From NCBI RefSeq assembly GCF_028858725.1, contig NC_084789.1:35037548-35101547 (forward strand): 64,000 bases of DNA. Direction: 5' to 3'. Shown here in pieces: positions 47,137 to 58,275 of the stretch. Each line of letters opens with the position of its first letter. The stretch's first letter is position 1. Made by a program: the position numbers and the translations under genes. The notes below the pieces were generated by a model. It was not told where the DNA came from. It worked only from the letters and a program-made list of their open reading frames with translations, and did not search any database. The DNA is from Colius striatus (lineage: Eukaryota > Chordata > Aves > Coliiformes > Coliidae).

Positions 47137-47591
47137 TGTCGTGGTTTTGCCCAGCTGGAGCAAAGGGGAAGAAAACCGCGACTCCTCCCCCTCCCCCTCT
47201 CGACGGAATGCGGAGGGGATCGGAGAGGGAGAAAAAAAGGTAAAAGAGCCCGCGTAAGTTGAAATAAGAAGAGTTTACTGGGGAAATTGAAGAGTAACAA
47301 CTATAAAAAAGACAAGGGGATATTGCAAAGAAAACTGGTGAGTGATACAGTTGCTCACCACCCGGGACCCGACGTGAGCGACCGCTCCGGACTGGCGACC
47401 GAGAGTCCGCGCCCCCCCCGGAAGAGCTTATTCCGGGGAAGAGCTTATTCCGGCCAGCCCCCACCTGTACCCTGGGCATGACGGTTAGGATGGTATCGAA
47501 TACCTGCTGGCCAGCCTGGGTCAGCTGTTCAGGCGGTGCCCTTTCCTGGTTCCTCATGGCAATTAACTGTATCCTGGCTCAAACCAGGACA
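47137..47591 (-). repeat. Solo ERVL-like LTR in gag, 5-bp target duplication
   Basis: 455 bp. The minus strand begins TGTCCTGGTTTGAGCC and ends CAAAACCACGACA. GGTTG flanks both sides (47132-47136, 47592-47596), and the gag sequence of provirus A is continuous across that point (aatgggttggaatacc). The same family as 13681-14025. Confidence 0.93.
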
Positions 47592-48300
47592 GGTTGGAAT
47601 ACCAGTGACAATGCCAAAGTTCTGGCTGCTTCCAGTGCATCGCCATCCCCTTTTCCCAGACAATTCTTTGCGAGTGCAGCCCAAGTCTCCCTCCGCTCCC
47701 TTGCAATGGCCTCCGCCAGTTCACTCTCTGCCCCAGGGACAGGCTAACCAAGTGGGGGGGGGCAGAGGCCGGCACTCTTGTTCCTCAGGAGGGGCTGATG
47801 GCTTACATGGTTCTCGTACCCCGTCCATGCCTCTAGGGCCATTTTCTACACGCGGGCGTGGGAGCATTACTTTTGAGACGGTAGGAGCCAGCAGGGTGGA
47901 TTGGAACCAGTCACGCTCATAGTTTTTATTCTTACTCTATGCTGCTGATGCGTGCTCAGCAGCCTTCTTTTCTGCCTAATGTTGCAGCAACTCATTGTGC
48001 ACTATCCACCAAAGCATCCCTAACTTTTTAGCTGTCTCATCGTTCTCCAGGGTAGCTTCCCACAGAAAATCCCCAAATTTACGCCATTCGCTCAATTCAC
48101 GCACTGTATGTGGATTCTGAAACACTCCCTTAGCATATCCATAAGCAAACAACCCTGATAGGTCCTTTTGCAGATCTATACCCTTTATCTGCCGCTTCTG
48201 CAAGAATGCAGTAAATAAATCATATGTCGCTTGCCTTTCCATATCTATTATCGTCAGCGTGCTGTTGCAGTCCTTCAAGGTCTGGCGGCACATATCGGCC
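47592..48300 (-). pseudogene. gag: gag: matrix and linker (provirus E)
   Basis: Matrix ORF with MERQATYDLFTAF at the expected start after the leader, then IDLQKDLSGLFAYGYAKGVF and LLWEATLEN-type sequence. A TAA (47978-47980 region) after NELLQH breaks it. The linker continues AEKKAAEHASAAQSKNKNY, VENGPRGMDG, SAPPEEQE, then a TAG, and the capsid N-terminal part (KGDGDALEAARTL) up to the solo LTR. This is the provirus A type of linker, without the PGAA repeat of copies 2 and 3. There is no Gly at position 2 of matrix. Confidence 0.8.
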
Positions 48301-48416
48301 GGGCTCGTCTATACGGTCACCCAGGGCACGGCATGTTCCCAATTTTCACGCTTATTGCCGTCCTTGTTGCGTAGGACCCGAACCCCTTCGTCGCTCCGCC
48401 GTGGCGCCAAGCTGCT

Positions 48417-48434
48417 ATCACGTCGGGGTCACCA
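48417..48434 (-). other. Primer binding site, tRNA-Trp
   Basis: Minus strand TGGTGACCCCGACGTGAT, an exact match, two bases from the LTR. Confidence 0.9.
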
Positions 48435-48436
48435 TT

Positions 48437-48767
48437 TGCTGAAGACGACGAGAGACAGTCACACCCTGTAGTGCTGAGCAAGTCTCAACTTTATTTGCAA
48501 AGATAAAACTCTTTTATAGATACAATCATCAGGCTCACACATATTGCAAAAGCTAAGGTCATCATTGGTTCCCAGTTTAATGTCAATCCTGCCCCTGTTT
48601 CAACATAATTCGGACGCTTGTGGCTGCTCAACCCAAACTAAGTTCCTGTTTTCTCATCCTGTTATCATACAACTCTCTTGCTCAAGGACACCACGTCCTT
48701 GAGCAAGGGTCCAATATCTTATCGCTTAATGCTTACTTCCTAACCAGCTGTATTCTATCATGTCCTC
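48437..48767 (-). repeat. 5' LTR of provirus E, outer end truncated
   Basis: Trp-family LTR lacking about 35-40 bp at the U3 start, cut at ATCATGTCCTC almost as in provirus A. It contains the same 13-bp inverted repeat as the LTR at 3492 (48677-48689 and 48695-48707, loop accac). It meets a plus-strand provirus fragment. Confidence 0.87.
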
Positions 48768-48817
48768 GCATGTTAGATGCGAGATTTGCATCTAACTGGG
48801 AACCAATGATGAGCTTC

Positions 48818-49120
48818 TACCTTCTAAAAAGTAATGCTTCCCCCCCCCGCTTGTAGCGCCGGGAGAGGCACGGACAATAGTGCCCAGAGAGGCGTCGAGA
48901 GTAGCGCCGGCAGAAGCGCCGGGAGAGGCATCGAGAGCAGCACGGGGAGCAGCACCGAGAGTAGTGGCGGGAACGGCGCTGAGGCGGATGATACCGAAAA
49001 AATAGAAAAGTCAGCCACCCCACGATCCGCCAAAGTTGGCGTCTGACAAAAATGGAGACGGGACAAAGGGGAAAAGTCAGCTGCCTCGTTGGCCACCGAA
49101 GATGAGTGATCTACGTGGAG
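48818..49120 (+). pseudogene. gag: gag remnant with PGEA/PGAA repeat (copy 3)
   Basis: Reads KVMLPPP, a run of nine C, then VAPGEARTIV, APAEAPGEAS and GAAPRVVAG, imperfect repeats homologous to 24010-24170 but of different length and order. A TAG falls after MIPKK. It then continues like copy 2 through KSQLPRWPPKMSDLRGG. Matrix is absent. No capsid follows. Confidence 0.65.
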
Positions 49121-49685
49121 GAGTGGCAGAAATGAGAGCTAGAAGACGGAGTCTGGTGAGGAGATGGGGGGTGGTGCGGTACGTGGAGTGAAGCAAAAAG
49201 TTCTCCTCTACACAAGAGTTTTTACAAAGTCAGAAAGGCGAAGGGGCTTCGGAGCAGAACCCCCGCGGGAGAGCTGCTTCCCATTCGAGCCCAGCCCGCC
49301 GAGTTACCCCTGGGACGACTTGCAGGGGAATGCCAAGCGGGCGGAGTCGGGCGGGGGTGCAGCGCAGGATGATCAGAGAAGAGTGGGGGAGCGAGACCCC
49401 ATGTTAGACTGGGCACCCTCGGGCACGCGAGGGAAGACAAAGAAAACACAGGAGAGAGTAATACCGGCTGCGCCGCCGGCGCCGGGGACGGCACGGAGTG
49501 AGCCAGACCCCTCCCTGCCCCTTCCATCCGCGCAGCCGCTTCCCGCGCCCGGTCAGTGTCTCTGGAGTGCCTCCCCACACACACCTCGCGTCGACACGGC
49601 CGACCTCAGCCCTCACAGACCGCTGGCCTCATCCTTTCCATCCTCAGTCCCTTGCCTCAAAGAGTGTAAAAATTGTTGGTCGTGA
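49110..49685 (+). pseudogene. ORFx (copy 3)
   Basis: Open from 49164 for 173 codons, through TKSERRRGFG, FEPSPPSYPWDDLQ, GERDPMLDWAPSG and Lys-rich sequence, and on without stop into SVPCLKECKNCWS before TGA. The Arg-rich N-terminus (RARRRSLVRRW) lies in a different frame because one base is missing near 49180 compared with copy 2. Here the main ORF and the start of the Cys cluster share one frame, which supports reading them as one protein or one spliced unit. The stop before CYAFCCKC is at the same position in all three copies. Confidence 0.5.
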
Positions 49686-49759
49686 TGTTATGCATTTTGC
49701 TGTAAATGTGATGATGAATACTGGTTTTCTTACAGTGGAAACTTTCTAAGGTGTTTTAG

Positions 49760-50800
49760 GTGTCAGGAATGGAACTTGGAAGAACAGAACATTTTGACAT
49801 TGAGAAGCTAAAAGGTGGTTTATGTTTTAGACTCATTGGTGAAGGCTTTTTTTTTTTTTTGATCAGGAAAAAAAAAAAGGGGGGGGATTTTGTCATACTA
49901 TTGATGCTTCACATGATTGTGGTAAATGGTTTTAGGCAATTTCAACAAAGCAAGCAAAACATGTGGCTTACACTAGCCAAAGAAATCAATCAGTCTACAA
50001 TATGTTTATCAATGGCCAATCCAGATCATCCTTTTTCTACCTGTTTGGTGGGAGTTCCATCAGATGTGGCACAATGGCCTGTACCAAATGCATTAAAACC
50101 AAATCCCTTAGTTAAGGGTAATGGCAAAGTTGACAGCTGGGATTTGATCATTTCATGGTTGCCAATAATGACAACAGAGCCACAGGAGTTAGAATTATTG
50201 GGATCTATAAAGATGGATTTTTGTGTTATGTTTAATTTTACCAGCAATACCAAAACATATGGGACAGAATGTGTATCCCATCCTGGGCGTGTATAAGAAC
50301 ACAACATCTTGGTGCAATTATACTTCACCAAAAAGATCCAGGTCTAGTCTTGTGCCTGTACAGTTACCAAAGGGAATTTTTCTGATCTGTGGGGACCAGA
50401 CATGGCCTGGAATACCCTCGAGATTACAAAGGGGACCACGCAGTTTGGGACTACCGACGATCTTGATGTCTAATCACACAATCATTTAGAAACATCATTG
50501 TCCAAAACAATTTGTGCATGCATTTACTGGCGAATGTGATGACTATGTTACCTTTGGTCTCCCTCAGCAATAATAGCAACTAGTATATTTGCTCCAGATG
50601 TAGGAGTATCTGCTTTATTAACTCAACTATGCATATTAGGATACTGGCCTAGCAAACAAAGTAACCAAACCTCAATGACATTAGAAGACTTGATTAGTAA
50701 TGTAAGTAGTATTAGCCATACAACTTTGCAACATAGACCTGCTAGAGATTTTACCTTTAGCACAAGTATAATAACTTTGTTTGTCAGCTGTGGGTTTTTT
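49760..50800 (+). pseudogene. env: env1: SU and truncated TM (copy 3)
   Basis: Here the frame is open for 178 codons from 49760 through the T- and A-runs (FFFFLIRKKKK) into a hydrophobic leader and SU (QNMWLTLAKEINQST, NPFSTCLVG-type). The same +1 frameshift as copy 2 occurs at tatgggacag (about 50259), after which YKNTTSWCNYTSPK and LPKGIFLICG are readable to 50489. The TM piece (50565-50790) is open in another frame (LEDLISNVSS, HTTLQHRPARDF), ending in a T-run and CAG. No cysteine motif of TM is present. Confidence 0.75.
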
Positions 50801-51585
50801 TTTTTCAGTGGATAAGAAGAAGCTTACCAGGAATGAGTTGCTAAACTAACGTGCAGATTGTCTTTGAGCTGCTCTCGACTGTGAGAAACGAAGAAGCAAA
50901 AATGCATACGAGATAACAACTTCGAGCAAGGAGGAGGCTGAGGCAGCGTGTGAAACTGCAAGGCTTGTCACAGAAAACTACAGCTGGCTTTTAGAAAAAG
51001 GACCAATTAGAAGTAATATAAACACGCTAGTTTTGCTGCTGATTAAAGAAGTCTGATGCGTGTTAGTAAAATTTGAGTTATAGGCTGCCCGGAGGGATCA
51101 TGGACATACCAGCTATTCCCATGCATTGAGCCACGGTATCCCTCACACTAGCCAGGGACAGACGGTCGTTAAATGCGCTCACAGTTCAACCGTCTTAGGG
51201 AGGGGGAGAGCATGGGGCGTAGAAGATATAACAGTCTACTGAGTCTCTCTTGCAGATTGACGTGTTTCTCGGAGTGCTCGCCGTGATGTAGACCAAGATG
51301 GAGTCACTCAACTATTGGTAACATTGAATAGTGAAGTGGAACACGACCAGCACCTGATCATATCTTCCTGCAATTGGCTCAGCTAGCATATGTGCTGGGC
51401 AGAGACACTATGTATCAGCCCGTGCCACAGGACACTGGAGTCATCAAGCATAGGGAGCGGGAGATGTGGTAGGCGTCCGGAAGAACTTGGGTTGTAACGT
51501 GAGAGGTGGAAGGTACGGAAGAGGGGGACACGGGGTGGAGTGAGAGGAGGTGCTGGTGGTAGAAGATATAAGCAGAAGATATATG
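50801..51585 (+). other. Segment of unknown origin between env1 and integrase (copy 3)
   Basis: Homologous to 26076-26840. CCAAT- and TATA-like sequences recur near 51002-51022, and ctctcttgcag near 51247-51257. No ORF of note. It ends at atatggtgtagacaatggg, joined within the integrase core. Confidence 0.45.
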
Positions 51586-52076
51586 GTGTAGACAATGGGT
51601 CAGCCTATATAAGTAGAAGTATAGAACAGTTTATGAGGCAATGGGGAGTTAAACATGTAGCAGGGATTACCCATTCCCCCACAGCACAGGCCATAATAGA
51701 AAGAGCTAATGGGACTCTAAAAAGATATCTTGGTAAATATGGGGATGTGAAAGACCCACATAGGAAATTGTTAAAGGCCTTATTTGTTATGAACCACCTG
51801 TGTGTGTTTGGGGAAAAGGAGCTACCATCTGTAATAATGCATCATAATCCAAAGGCACAAAAGAAGGGGAAGAAAGAAATATGGGTTAAATATTGTGACC
51901 CTAAAACAGCGATATGGCAGCCTCCGGCCAAAGTATTATTATGGGGATGTGGGTATTTGTGTGTTGATTCTCCCACAGGATCTATTTGGGTGCCAGCCAG
52001 GTGGACAAGAGCTGTCCTTGAAGCTGCGGAGATCAAACCATCTGACGAAAAAGGACAGGAAGAGATTGGAGAATAA
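51586..52076 (+). pseudogene. pol: pol: integrase C-terminal half (copy 3)
   Basis: Open from the second catalytic motif (DNGSAYISRS) through AQAIIERANG (catalytic Glu) and the C-terminal domain to GQEEIGE and TAA. The first catalytic Asp and the zinc domain are missing, so it is inactive. It is close to the integrase of provirus D (reverse complement of about 45459-45948) with a few amino-acid differences. Confidence 0.85.
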
Positions 52077-52169
52077 ATACACCCTCGTCTTGCGGTCGTT
52101 GGAGGACTGGCTAACAATCAAAAGACTGGAGGTTATATAACAAAAAGACAGTGAATTTAATGAATAATA

Positions 52170-53023
52170 ATGAGGTGTTTTGTTATAACCATAGCTTTTA
52201 GTATAACTATAATTGCTAACAGTTTGACGCATTTTAATCAGCCTAGAGATAATATTTCGATAACCTTTGCTAATCAAACTGGTCAATCATCTCTTTGTCT
52301 TAGTTTGGGAGGGGTTACTAATCCTTTTAAAACGTGTTTGATAGGATTGCCCGTATGGAATCCAGAGGAATTTTGTGGACTAGTAGACAATAACACCTTG
52401 TGTAATAGGACGGGACTGAACACAATTAGCGATGATCACGATCATTCAGATGGGTAACGTCAATGTGAGATAATTAAGTCCCTTAATACCACATTAGCCT
52501 CACCCCCTGAGGAAACAGACTTGTTTGGAAGTGCCAATGCAAGCTTTGGTACTAATGGAACTGGGGGAAATTGGATAAGTTTTATGTCACGGGATATCCA
52601 TGACTTTAATAGAAATTGAAAATATTGGGCCACCTTAGACTCTTCTTTGAAGTCAGAAACAGTATTTAAGCAATTGTATCCCAGCTGTAATGTCTCTAGT
52701 ATTACATCACCGAAGAAATTGCCCACAGGTATATTTTTAATCTATGGAGAAAGGACCTGGAACGGAATACCAGTAAATCCCCCGGGTGGATCCTGTTATT
52801 TGGGGAAACTCTATTCCACCCTAACTTAACCGCGCTAATGCAGTTTGCTGACCATCATAACAGCTCCCGCAAAAAAACGTAGTTATTATGAGTTTGATTG
52901 TACTGATATTGGTTCCCCACGATTTTGGAGTGAATTTTGGAGTCATAGTTGCCACCCTTTTACCAGGAGGAGCAGCCAATAAGGCCATGAACTTGGCTAA
53001 ACAGTTAGGATGTTGGACTAAAG
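52170..53023 (+). pseudogene. env: env2: SU and start of TM (copy 3)
   Basis: MRCFVITIAFS start, NPFKTCLIGLPVW, then TAA after DDHDHSDG and the TGA in FNRN-stop-KYW, plus the frameshift after CYLGKL, all identical in type to provirus D. TM begins (LPGGAANKAMNLAKQLG) and stops at GCWTKA, where reversed class I gag starts. It therefore lacks the CX6CC motif and membrane segment. The shared damage shows D and copy 3 env descend from one already broken copy. Confidence 0.85.
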
Positions 53024-53830
53024 CCTGTTTCCCAGGCTTTTGTTTCCCTTTCTAGCCCTTTTTCTTGCCAGTCTTCTAATTTTTCTAGTTTCTTTCAGAT
53101 ATCTACCCATGATTTTGCCACAAACTGGGTCTTTAATAATGCCTGTCCCACTGGAGCTGCTGGATCTACTCCAGAGTACAGTTGAAGGCTTTTACATAAT
53201 CTCTCAAGCCAATCAGTTGGGGTTTTGTCTTTTCTCTGTCTCTCATTGAATGCTTTGTTAATATTCTTTCCTCGGGGAACAGACTCTCTGATTCCCTGGA
53301 CAATGATGGCTCGTAGGTCTGCCATATGGGCTCTGTGCTCCGCCATCTTATTATTACAATTGGGCCTTTGCAAGGGCCATTTCACATGTGCGTCTGGTCC
53401 TGCCTGGTGCTGTTGATCCCAGATTCTCATTCCTGCTCTTCGAATCATTTCCCTTTCCTCCTTTGTGAATAATATAGTACATCCCAGGTATAGAGATTTG
53501 GCCCTAAGAACTGATCTAATCTCTCAGACACACCCAGAGGATCCTCTACCAAATCTCCTCTTCGGGTGGGCTCTTAGCTTTCTTTTCCTTAAGAGCGAAC
53601 ATGGATACCTTATCAGAAGGTTGGGGTATCCAGAGACTCGCATATTCAATTTCCTCTTGGGTAACGGTCTTCTTATCATTTACCCACAAATTGAGGTCTG
53701 CTCATAACCAGTCCTCAAAAGACCCAAATATGGGCCAAATAGTATGGGGATTTGTTAATGACTCTCCCCCGCACCCCAAACTTCCATACAATAATGTACC
53801 ATCTTTTGCTTACGCTTTTGTCTTCTACAG
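53024..53830 (-). pseudogene. gag: gag p30, class I ERV (right arm)
   Basis: Same gammaretrovirus-like capsid as 42190-42997; the 117-codon ORF at 53095-53448 translates identically to the left-arm ORF. It shares the TGA after DI and the frame breaks upstream. The only sequence difference I noticed in the gag part is a G/A change near 53708. It is cut at the palindrome breakpoint inside KAWETG-type sequence. Confidence 0.85.
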
Positions 53831-54333
53831 GGGGGAATCATTCGAAAATTTAGTCATCATCCCCAGAGGACTTTCTGGGGGAATATCTGGCAGCCTATCC
53901 TTATGCCACCCATGGGATCAGAGGGCTTGCTCTTCCTCTGTCCCAACTTCTAGAGTGCCCTTGACTCGTTCTCACAATCGTTCCCCTCGGTCGTGACCCA
54001 CGCCCTCGTGGGCAATGGGAACTGCACTACTGGAGGGTCCGCACTCACTTGGTCTCCTTGAGACCTCTCAGTCACTCACACTCTAGGATAACCACCCCGA
54101 CCGAACGGAACCACGCAAATACTTACTCAGTCCAGAGTCTTCGTTCGGATCTTCGTGCACAAAAATTATGGGGTACTGCAGGTTTATTTGCTTATTTGCC
54201 GAATTTAGAAGGGGTTTGGAATACAGAGTTTGGCAAAGCAATTTCCCACACCAGGGCCGTCTGCAGATGGGGCGCCCCCCTAGTCTGGGAATCCAATACC
54301 AAATTTACCTGTATCCGAGTCACGGCACCAAAT

Positions 54334-54826
54334 TGTTATAAGTTGCTGTGAAAAAGTTCACAGGCCAATTTAAATGACTCACAGATCAAATTTATTAAGC
54401 AAGCGGCAAATAAGCAAAGCAGCGCTGGGCGACCGGGAGACCCTGCTCCACCAACAGTGTGCGACACCCCCCCCCCCCCCGTATCACTCCTTATCGGTCG
54501 AGTGCATCGCTCCCTGGTGTACTCTGCGCATGTGCCCGTCTTGTTACTAGGGGGTCTTCTTCTGCCTCCTGGTGGTCGTAGGGTGGTGACTGGGATGAAG
54601 TCAGTAGTCTTCCTCTAGTGGCCCGCTCATGAACTAATCTCTTGGCTCTTATCAGCTCATGCGCAAGCTATGGTACCGGCTACAAGCACCTTGGCCAACT
54701 ACACCTGTGCACATTGTAGAGAATTTACGGTTAAAATTTTAAAAGACTTTTAAAAAGACTTTAAATGATTCCTTGTACAACTATTTGTTCATGATTTGAT
54801 TAACGAACATGACCTATTCCAATACA
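54334..54826 (-). repeat. Class I ERV 5' LTR (right arm)
   Basis: Reverse complement of 41194-41687; the C-run is 14 here against 15 G in the left arm. Primer site TGGTGCCGTGACTCGGAT at 54313-54330. Confidence 0.87.
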
Positions 54827-55411
54827 GACGGAAGACAGCGCTCATAGGAAAGCAGCTGCAAATGTGACCCTGTGCTGGCTGATAGACTACATTGGGACCT
54901 ACTTAACACTGTAGTTGAGGTCTGCCTTCCAGCTTTTTTGTAGCTCCCATACGCAGTGGTATAACTTAACCGACAGCATATATTTTTTTATCGGGACCTG
55001 AGCAGTACAAGTGAGTGTTATTGGAGATAGCTCCCACAGGAAAGCAGCTTCAAAGATGGCACAGTCCTGGCTGAGAGACTACATGGGGACAAACTTACTA
55101 CTGTAGATGGGGTCTGCGTTCCTGGTTTTTTGTAGCTCCCATACACAGTGGTATAACTTAAAGGAAAGCATGTAGTTTTTAAAGGGATCTGAGCAGTCCA
55201 AGTGAGTGGGATTGGAGATAGCTCCCAAAGGAAAGAAGGTGCAAATGTGACACAGTGCTGGCTGATAGACTACTTGGGGACCTACTTACTATTGTAGCTG
55301 GGGTCTGCCTTCCAGCTTTTTTGTACCTCCCGTATAACTTAACCGGCAGTCTGTATTTTTTCAATGGTAACTGAGCAGTCCAAGTGAGTGGGATTGGGGA
55401 TAGCTCCCATA
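54827..55411 (-). repeat. Satellite, three monomers (right arm)
   Basis: Reverse orientation, apparently identical to 40609-41193 apart from a base at the LTR junction. Confidence 0.92.
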
Positions 55412-56060
55412 TGACGCGAAATTTTCGGCTCTTGGCGTAAAAACCGATCTCGAAGCCTGAAACCAGGCTCGAAGCCTGAAAAATGAACCGGACTCGAAGT
55501 CTGCAAACCAGGCTCGAAGCCTGAAACCAGGCTCGAAGCTTGAAAAATGAACGAGACTCGAGGTCTGAAAACCAGGCTCGAAGCCTGAAAATCCAGCTCT
55601 AAGCTGACTTCATGTGGCGATCAACCCAGGGTCCGATTCTCAGCTGGGTGGGAAGAAATCAGTCCTACTCAACGTGAGTGATAGCAGAAATCTTCTTTAT
55701 TGAGAGCAAGATCTAACTTATATACACAGCAGCTTCAAAGCTAGCTCAGCAACAGCAGCTAATAAATTTCACTTTCTTGTTCATCCTACTTGTGGTTTCT
55801 GCGATAAGTAAGCTCCCTCACATTTTCCCATCTTTTTTTTCTCCAAAGTTCTTTACCACTTTTAGCCGAAAACAGTCCGACCTTGAGGGAACAGAAAGCG
55901 GCCTGCTGTCTACATGACAGCAACTGCTTTAACCATGGCTCTGACTCTGGTCTTGATTGTGAATTAAATTCATATAACTAGAGCTTAGGCTGCCTTGCCC
56001 CTACAGGCCTAACATTATACCCCGGGATCCATGTCCATGCTCCCTCATTTTTTCTCCACA
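55412..56060 (-). repeat. 3' LTR of provirus G, hairpin array of seven units
   Basis: 649 bp, minus strand TGTGGAGAA to TTCGCGTCA. Follows the polypurine tract AAAACGGGGGAAT. Confidence 0.9.
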
Positions 56061-57396
56061 ATTCCCCCGTTTTGTTTTTGCACAATCAAGACCGAGTCAG
56101 TCAGTCGTTGCACTGCCTTTATAATACAACTATATATTATTCGAAATACTACAAGCAAAAGAAAAATAACAAAAATCCATCTTAACCCTTCTTTGATTAA
56201 CATAATCAACCAAGGTGACAACCCCCTAAAAGCTGATTGAAGCCAATTTTCAAAAGGGTTATAACCCACCATAATATTCTTATTTGAGCCTTTAAATATG
56301 CCAAAGCTTTGTGAATAGATTCACTATGATCAGAAAGATTAAAACAACACATGCCTTCAAAGTCTTGGCATCCGTGCCCTTCCGCCAATAGCAAAAAATC
56401 AATAGCTGCACGATCTTGCAATAAGGCATGTCTAAGGCTTTTCTGGTCTGCCAACAATTTTTTCAATAACATCAGTAGTAACATTAGCTTGCTGCTCCGA
56501 CCAACACACTAATTTTTCTAACTGCCGTAAGGCCTGGGCTGCAGCCGACCCAGGTACGAATGCTGAAGCAAATACATTCACCGTAATGGACCACAAATGT
56601 GCTTTACCATCACAATCTCCTTTTAAGTTGTGGGTATCTCTTGTTTTCTGTAACTTGGTAATTTTTAACCAGTCCTGCTGTCGAGGAGTAAACAAAGTTA
56701 GTTTCCCTAAATAACATGGCCCCCAATTGGGTTAGCTGGGATTCCCTGCCACGCTCGATCCCCACATATTAAGAAGATGTTATTGGGTAGAGCTTTAGCA
56801 GACCCATTGCTCCACAGAGTAGGCCCCTGAGGGTTTCCGCATTCCCAACCAGTGTTACTCCCCCCATATATCAACCCAGATAAATTGGCCATCCAAGTTC
56901 CACCAAATTGTCCTATGGCCAATCCACAATATCTTCCTTTTGGATCTACAAATCGACTATATGCACCTTCGGGGGAAACATCAGTCCACTGCTTAACCAT
57001 ATTTTTATATTGTTCCATTCCTCTTAGTCCTTGATATTTAGTCCCAATGCTAAAACAAGTACGAGTCCAACTCCCATTCGTTATGTTTCCGATTGCTTGA
57101 CTTCCCAGCAACTCCAACTCTTGTGGGTCCCAGGGAAGAGGGACTTTGAGTCGACTTAACAAGTCTGCGGCACAGTCCAATGTCACTTTGCTGGAACAGG
57201 AGGCGCTCCCGCTGACATATTTCTGGAAATCACTAGGATCAAAATCTGGTATCCCAACCAGGCAGGTGCGGAATGTATCACTCACCGATTGAAGACTCAG
57301 ACAAAAGTCAACTTGGCCTGTCTGATTCGCCCAGGTGACCCACATGTTCTGACATGGATTCACTTGATCCAATGGCGATGTGTGAACTGTCACCAT
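56045..57396 (-). pseudogene. env: env: SU and TM of provirus G
   Basis: Starts in overlap with the integrase end. SU is open for 229 codons: NMWVTWANQTGQVDF, FRTCLVGIPDFDP, PQELELLGSQ, LPNNIFLICGDRAWQG. A frameshift at GGHVI (56707) moves into LTLFTPRQQDWLK-type sequence (56432-56695) with the fusion-region-like SAFVPGSAAAQAL. TM follows in two frames: [17 protein letters not shown]6CC as CQDFEGMCC, then after a second shift the membrane segment (WIFVIFLLLVVF) and tail ending GGIVEKK. A clear dibasic cleavage site is not obvious. Related to, but distinct from, the env1 and env2 types. Confidence 0.87.
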
Positions 57397-57429
57397 CAGG
57401 ATTATTAGGAGTACCAGCCGCTCTGGTCC

Positions 57430-58275
57430 ATTTTACAGGAACTCATATTGGACCTGTAGGTGTAAGCACAGACATATAACCCCTGCCTAAATACTGCACT
57501 TTAGCTGGGCCCTGCCATATACCTGTTCGTGGATCTCTGTAAGTTACCCACATTGCCGGCGGTCTTTTGGATGTTTCCACCATTCCTTGATGTAGTCGAG
57601 CTGGAGGTTCTTTCTCCTCCCCAAAGATACATAAATGATTTATAGTAAACAATACCTTAGACAACCGTTCCTGTGGGTCCTGTATGTCAGATATCTTACT
57701 TAAATATGATTTTAACACTTGATGAGTTCATTCCACTATAGCCCATCCTGTCAGTGAGTGTGATACCCCTGTAATGTGTTTCACTCCCCAGGTTTGGAAA
57801 AACTGTCTCACCCGATGACTAACATATGCAGGGCCGTTATCAGTCTTAATGGTGCCTGGCACCCCCATAACAGCAAAACATGCAGTGACATGTCGGATTA
57901 CATGCGTTACTCTTTCTCCTGCTTGAGCTATTGCCCATATATACTTACTGAATGTATCCACAGTTACGTGAACATATTTAAGCCTTCCAAATTCAGAAAT
58001 GTGAGTGTCGTCCATCTGCCACAATTCTAATGGTCCCAGACCTCTGGGGTTGACTCCCAGACCTAACCCTGGGCCGTAGTGGCTACACTGCGGGCAAGCC
58101 CTCAGTATTGCTCGAGCATCCTCTATTGAGAGGTCAAAACTTCTCTTTAGACCTCTGGCATTTTGATGAAAGGTGGCATGGGCTTCTCTTGCCTGATTGA
58201 ATTTATTTACAGGCACTCCCAAAGCTACCAGCTTGTCCGCTCTAGCATTTCCTGCTCCTAAACCAATGTTATACT
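57430..58275 (-). pseudogene. pol: pol: integrase (provirus G)
   Basis: Zinc domain HATFHQNARGLKR with CPQC, catalytic motifs WQMDDTHIS, KTDNGPAYVS and GWAIVE, then the C-terminal domain MWVTYRDPRTGIWQGP. One TGA directly follows the catalytic Glu (57728-57730) and another replaces a Trp near the end (GPI-stop-VPVKWTRA, 57443-57445). The frame is otherwise continuous. The domain order and size are those of a normal class II ERV integrase. Confidence 0.88.

Larger units (their letters stand above)
43718..48767 (-). mobile_element. Provirus D/E: Trp-primer class II ERV with satellite and solo LTR inside
   Basis: Minus-strand order: 5' LTR (48437-48767), primer site, matrix, gag linker, solo LTR (47137-47591), 40 bp of gag, one satellite monomer (46907-47099), RNase H, integrase, env2, 3' LTR (43718-44074). 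Capsid, protease and RT have been replaced by the satellite piece. The env here is of the same type as env2 of copies 1-3. Confidence 0.85.
48780..53023 (+). mobile_element. Provirus copy 3: recombinant ERV, both LTRs missing
   Basis: Starts with about 35 bp of LTR (ttgcatctaactgggaacc), then the gag PGAA repeat, ORFx, env1, the unknown segment, integrase and env2. It breaks in env2 TM at 53023, joined to the reversed class I ERV. The same gene order as copy 2. Confidence 0.83.
53024..54826 (-). mobile_element. Class I (gamma-like) ERV 5' half, tRNA-His primer (right arm)
   Basis: Minus-strand LTR 54334-54826, primer site 54313-54330, leader and gag to 53024. It ends 180 bp earlier than the left copy, before the protease codons. 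Confidence 0.87.
53024..56534 (-). repeat. Right arm of large inverted repeat
   Basis: Reverse complement of 39421-42997: class I gag, primer site, LTR, three satellite monomers, hairpin-array LTR and env TM. Its hairpin array is 65 bp (three units) shorter than the left one. Confidence 0.92.
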
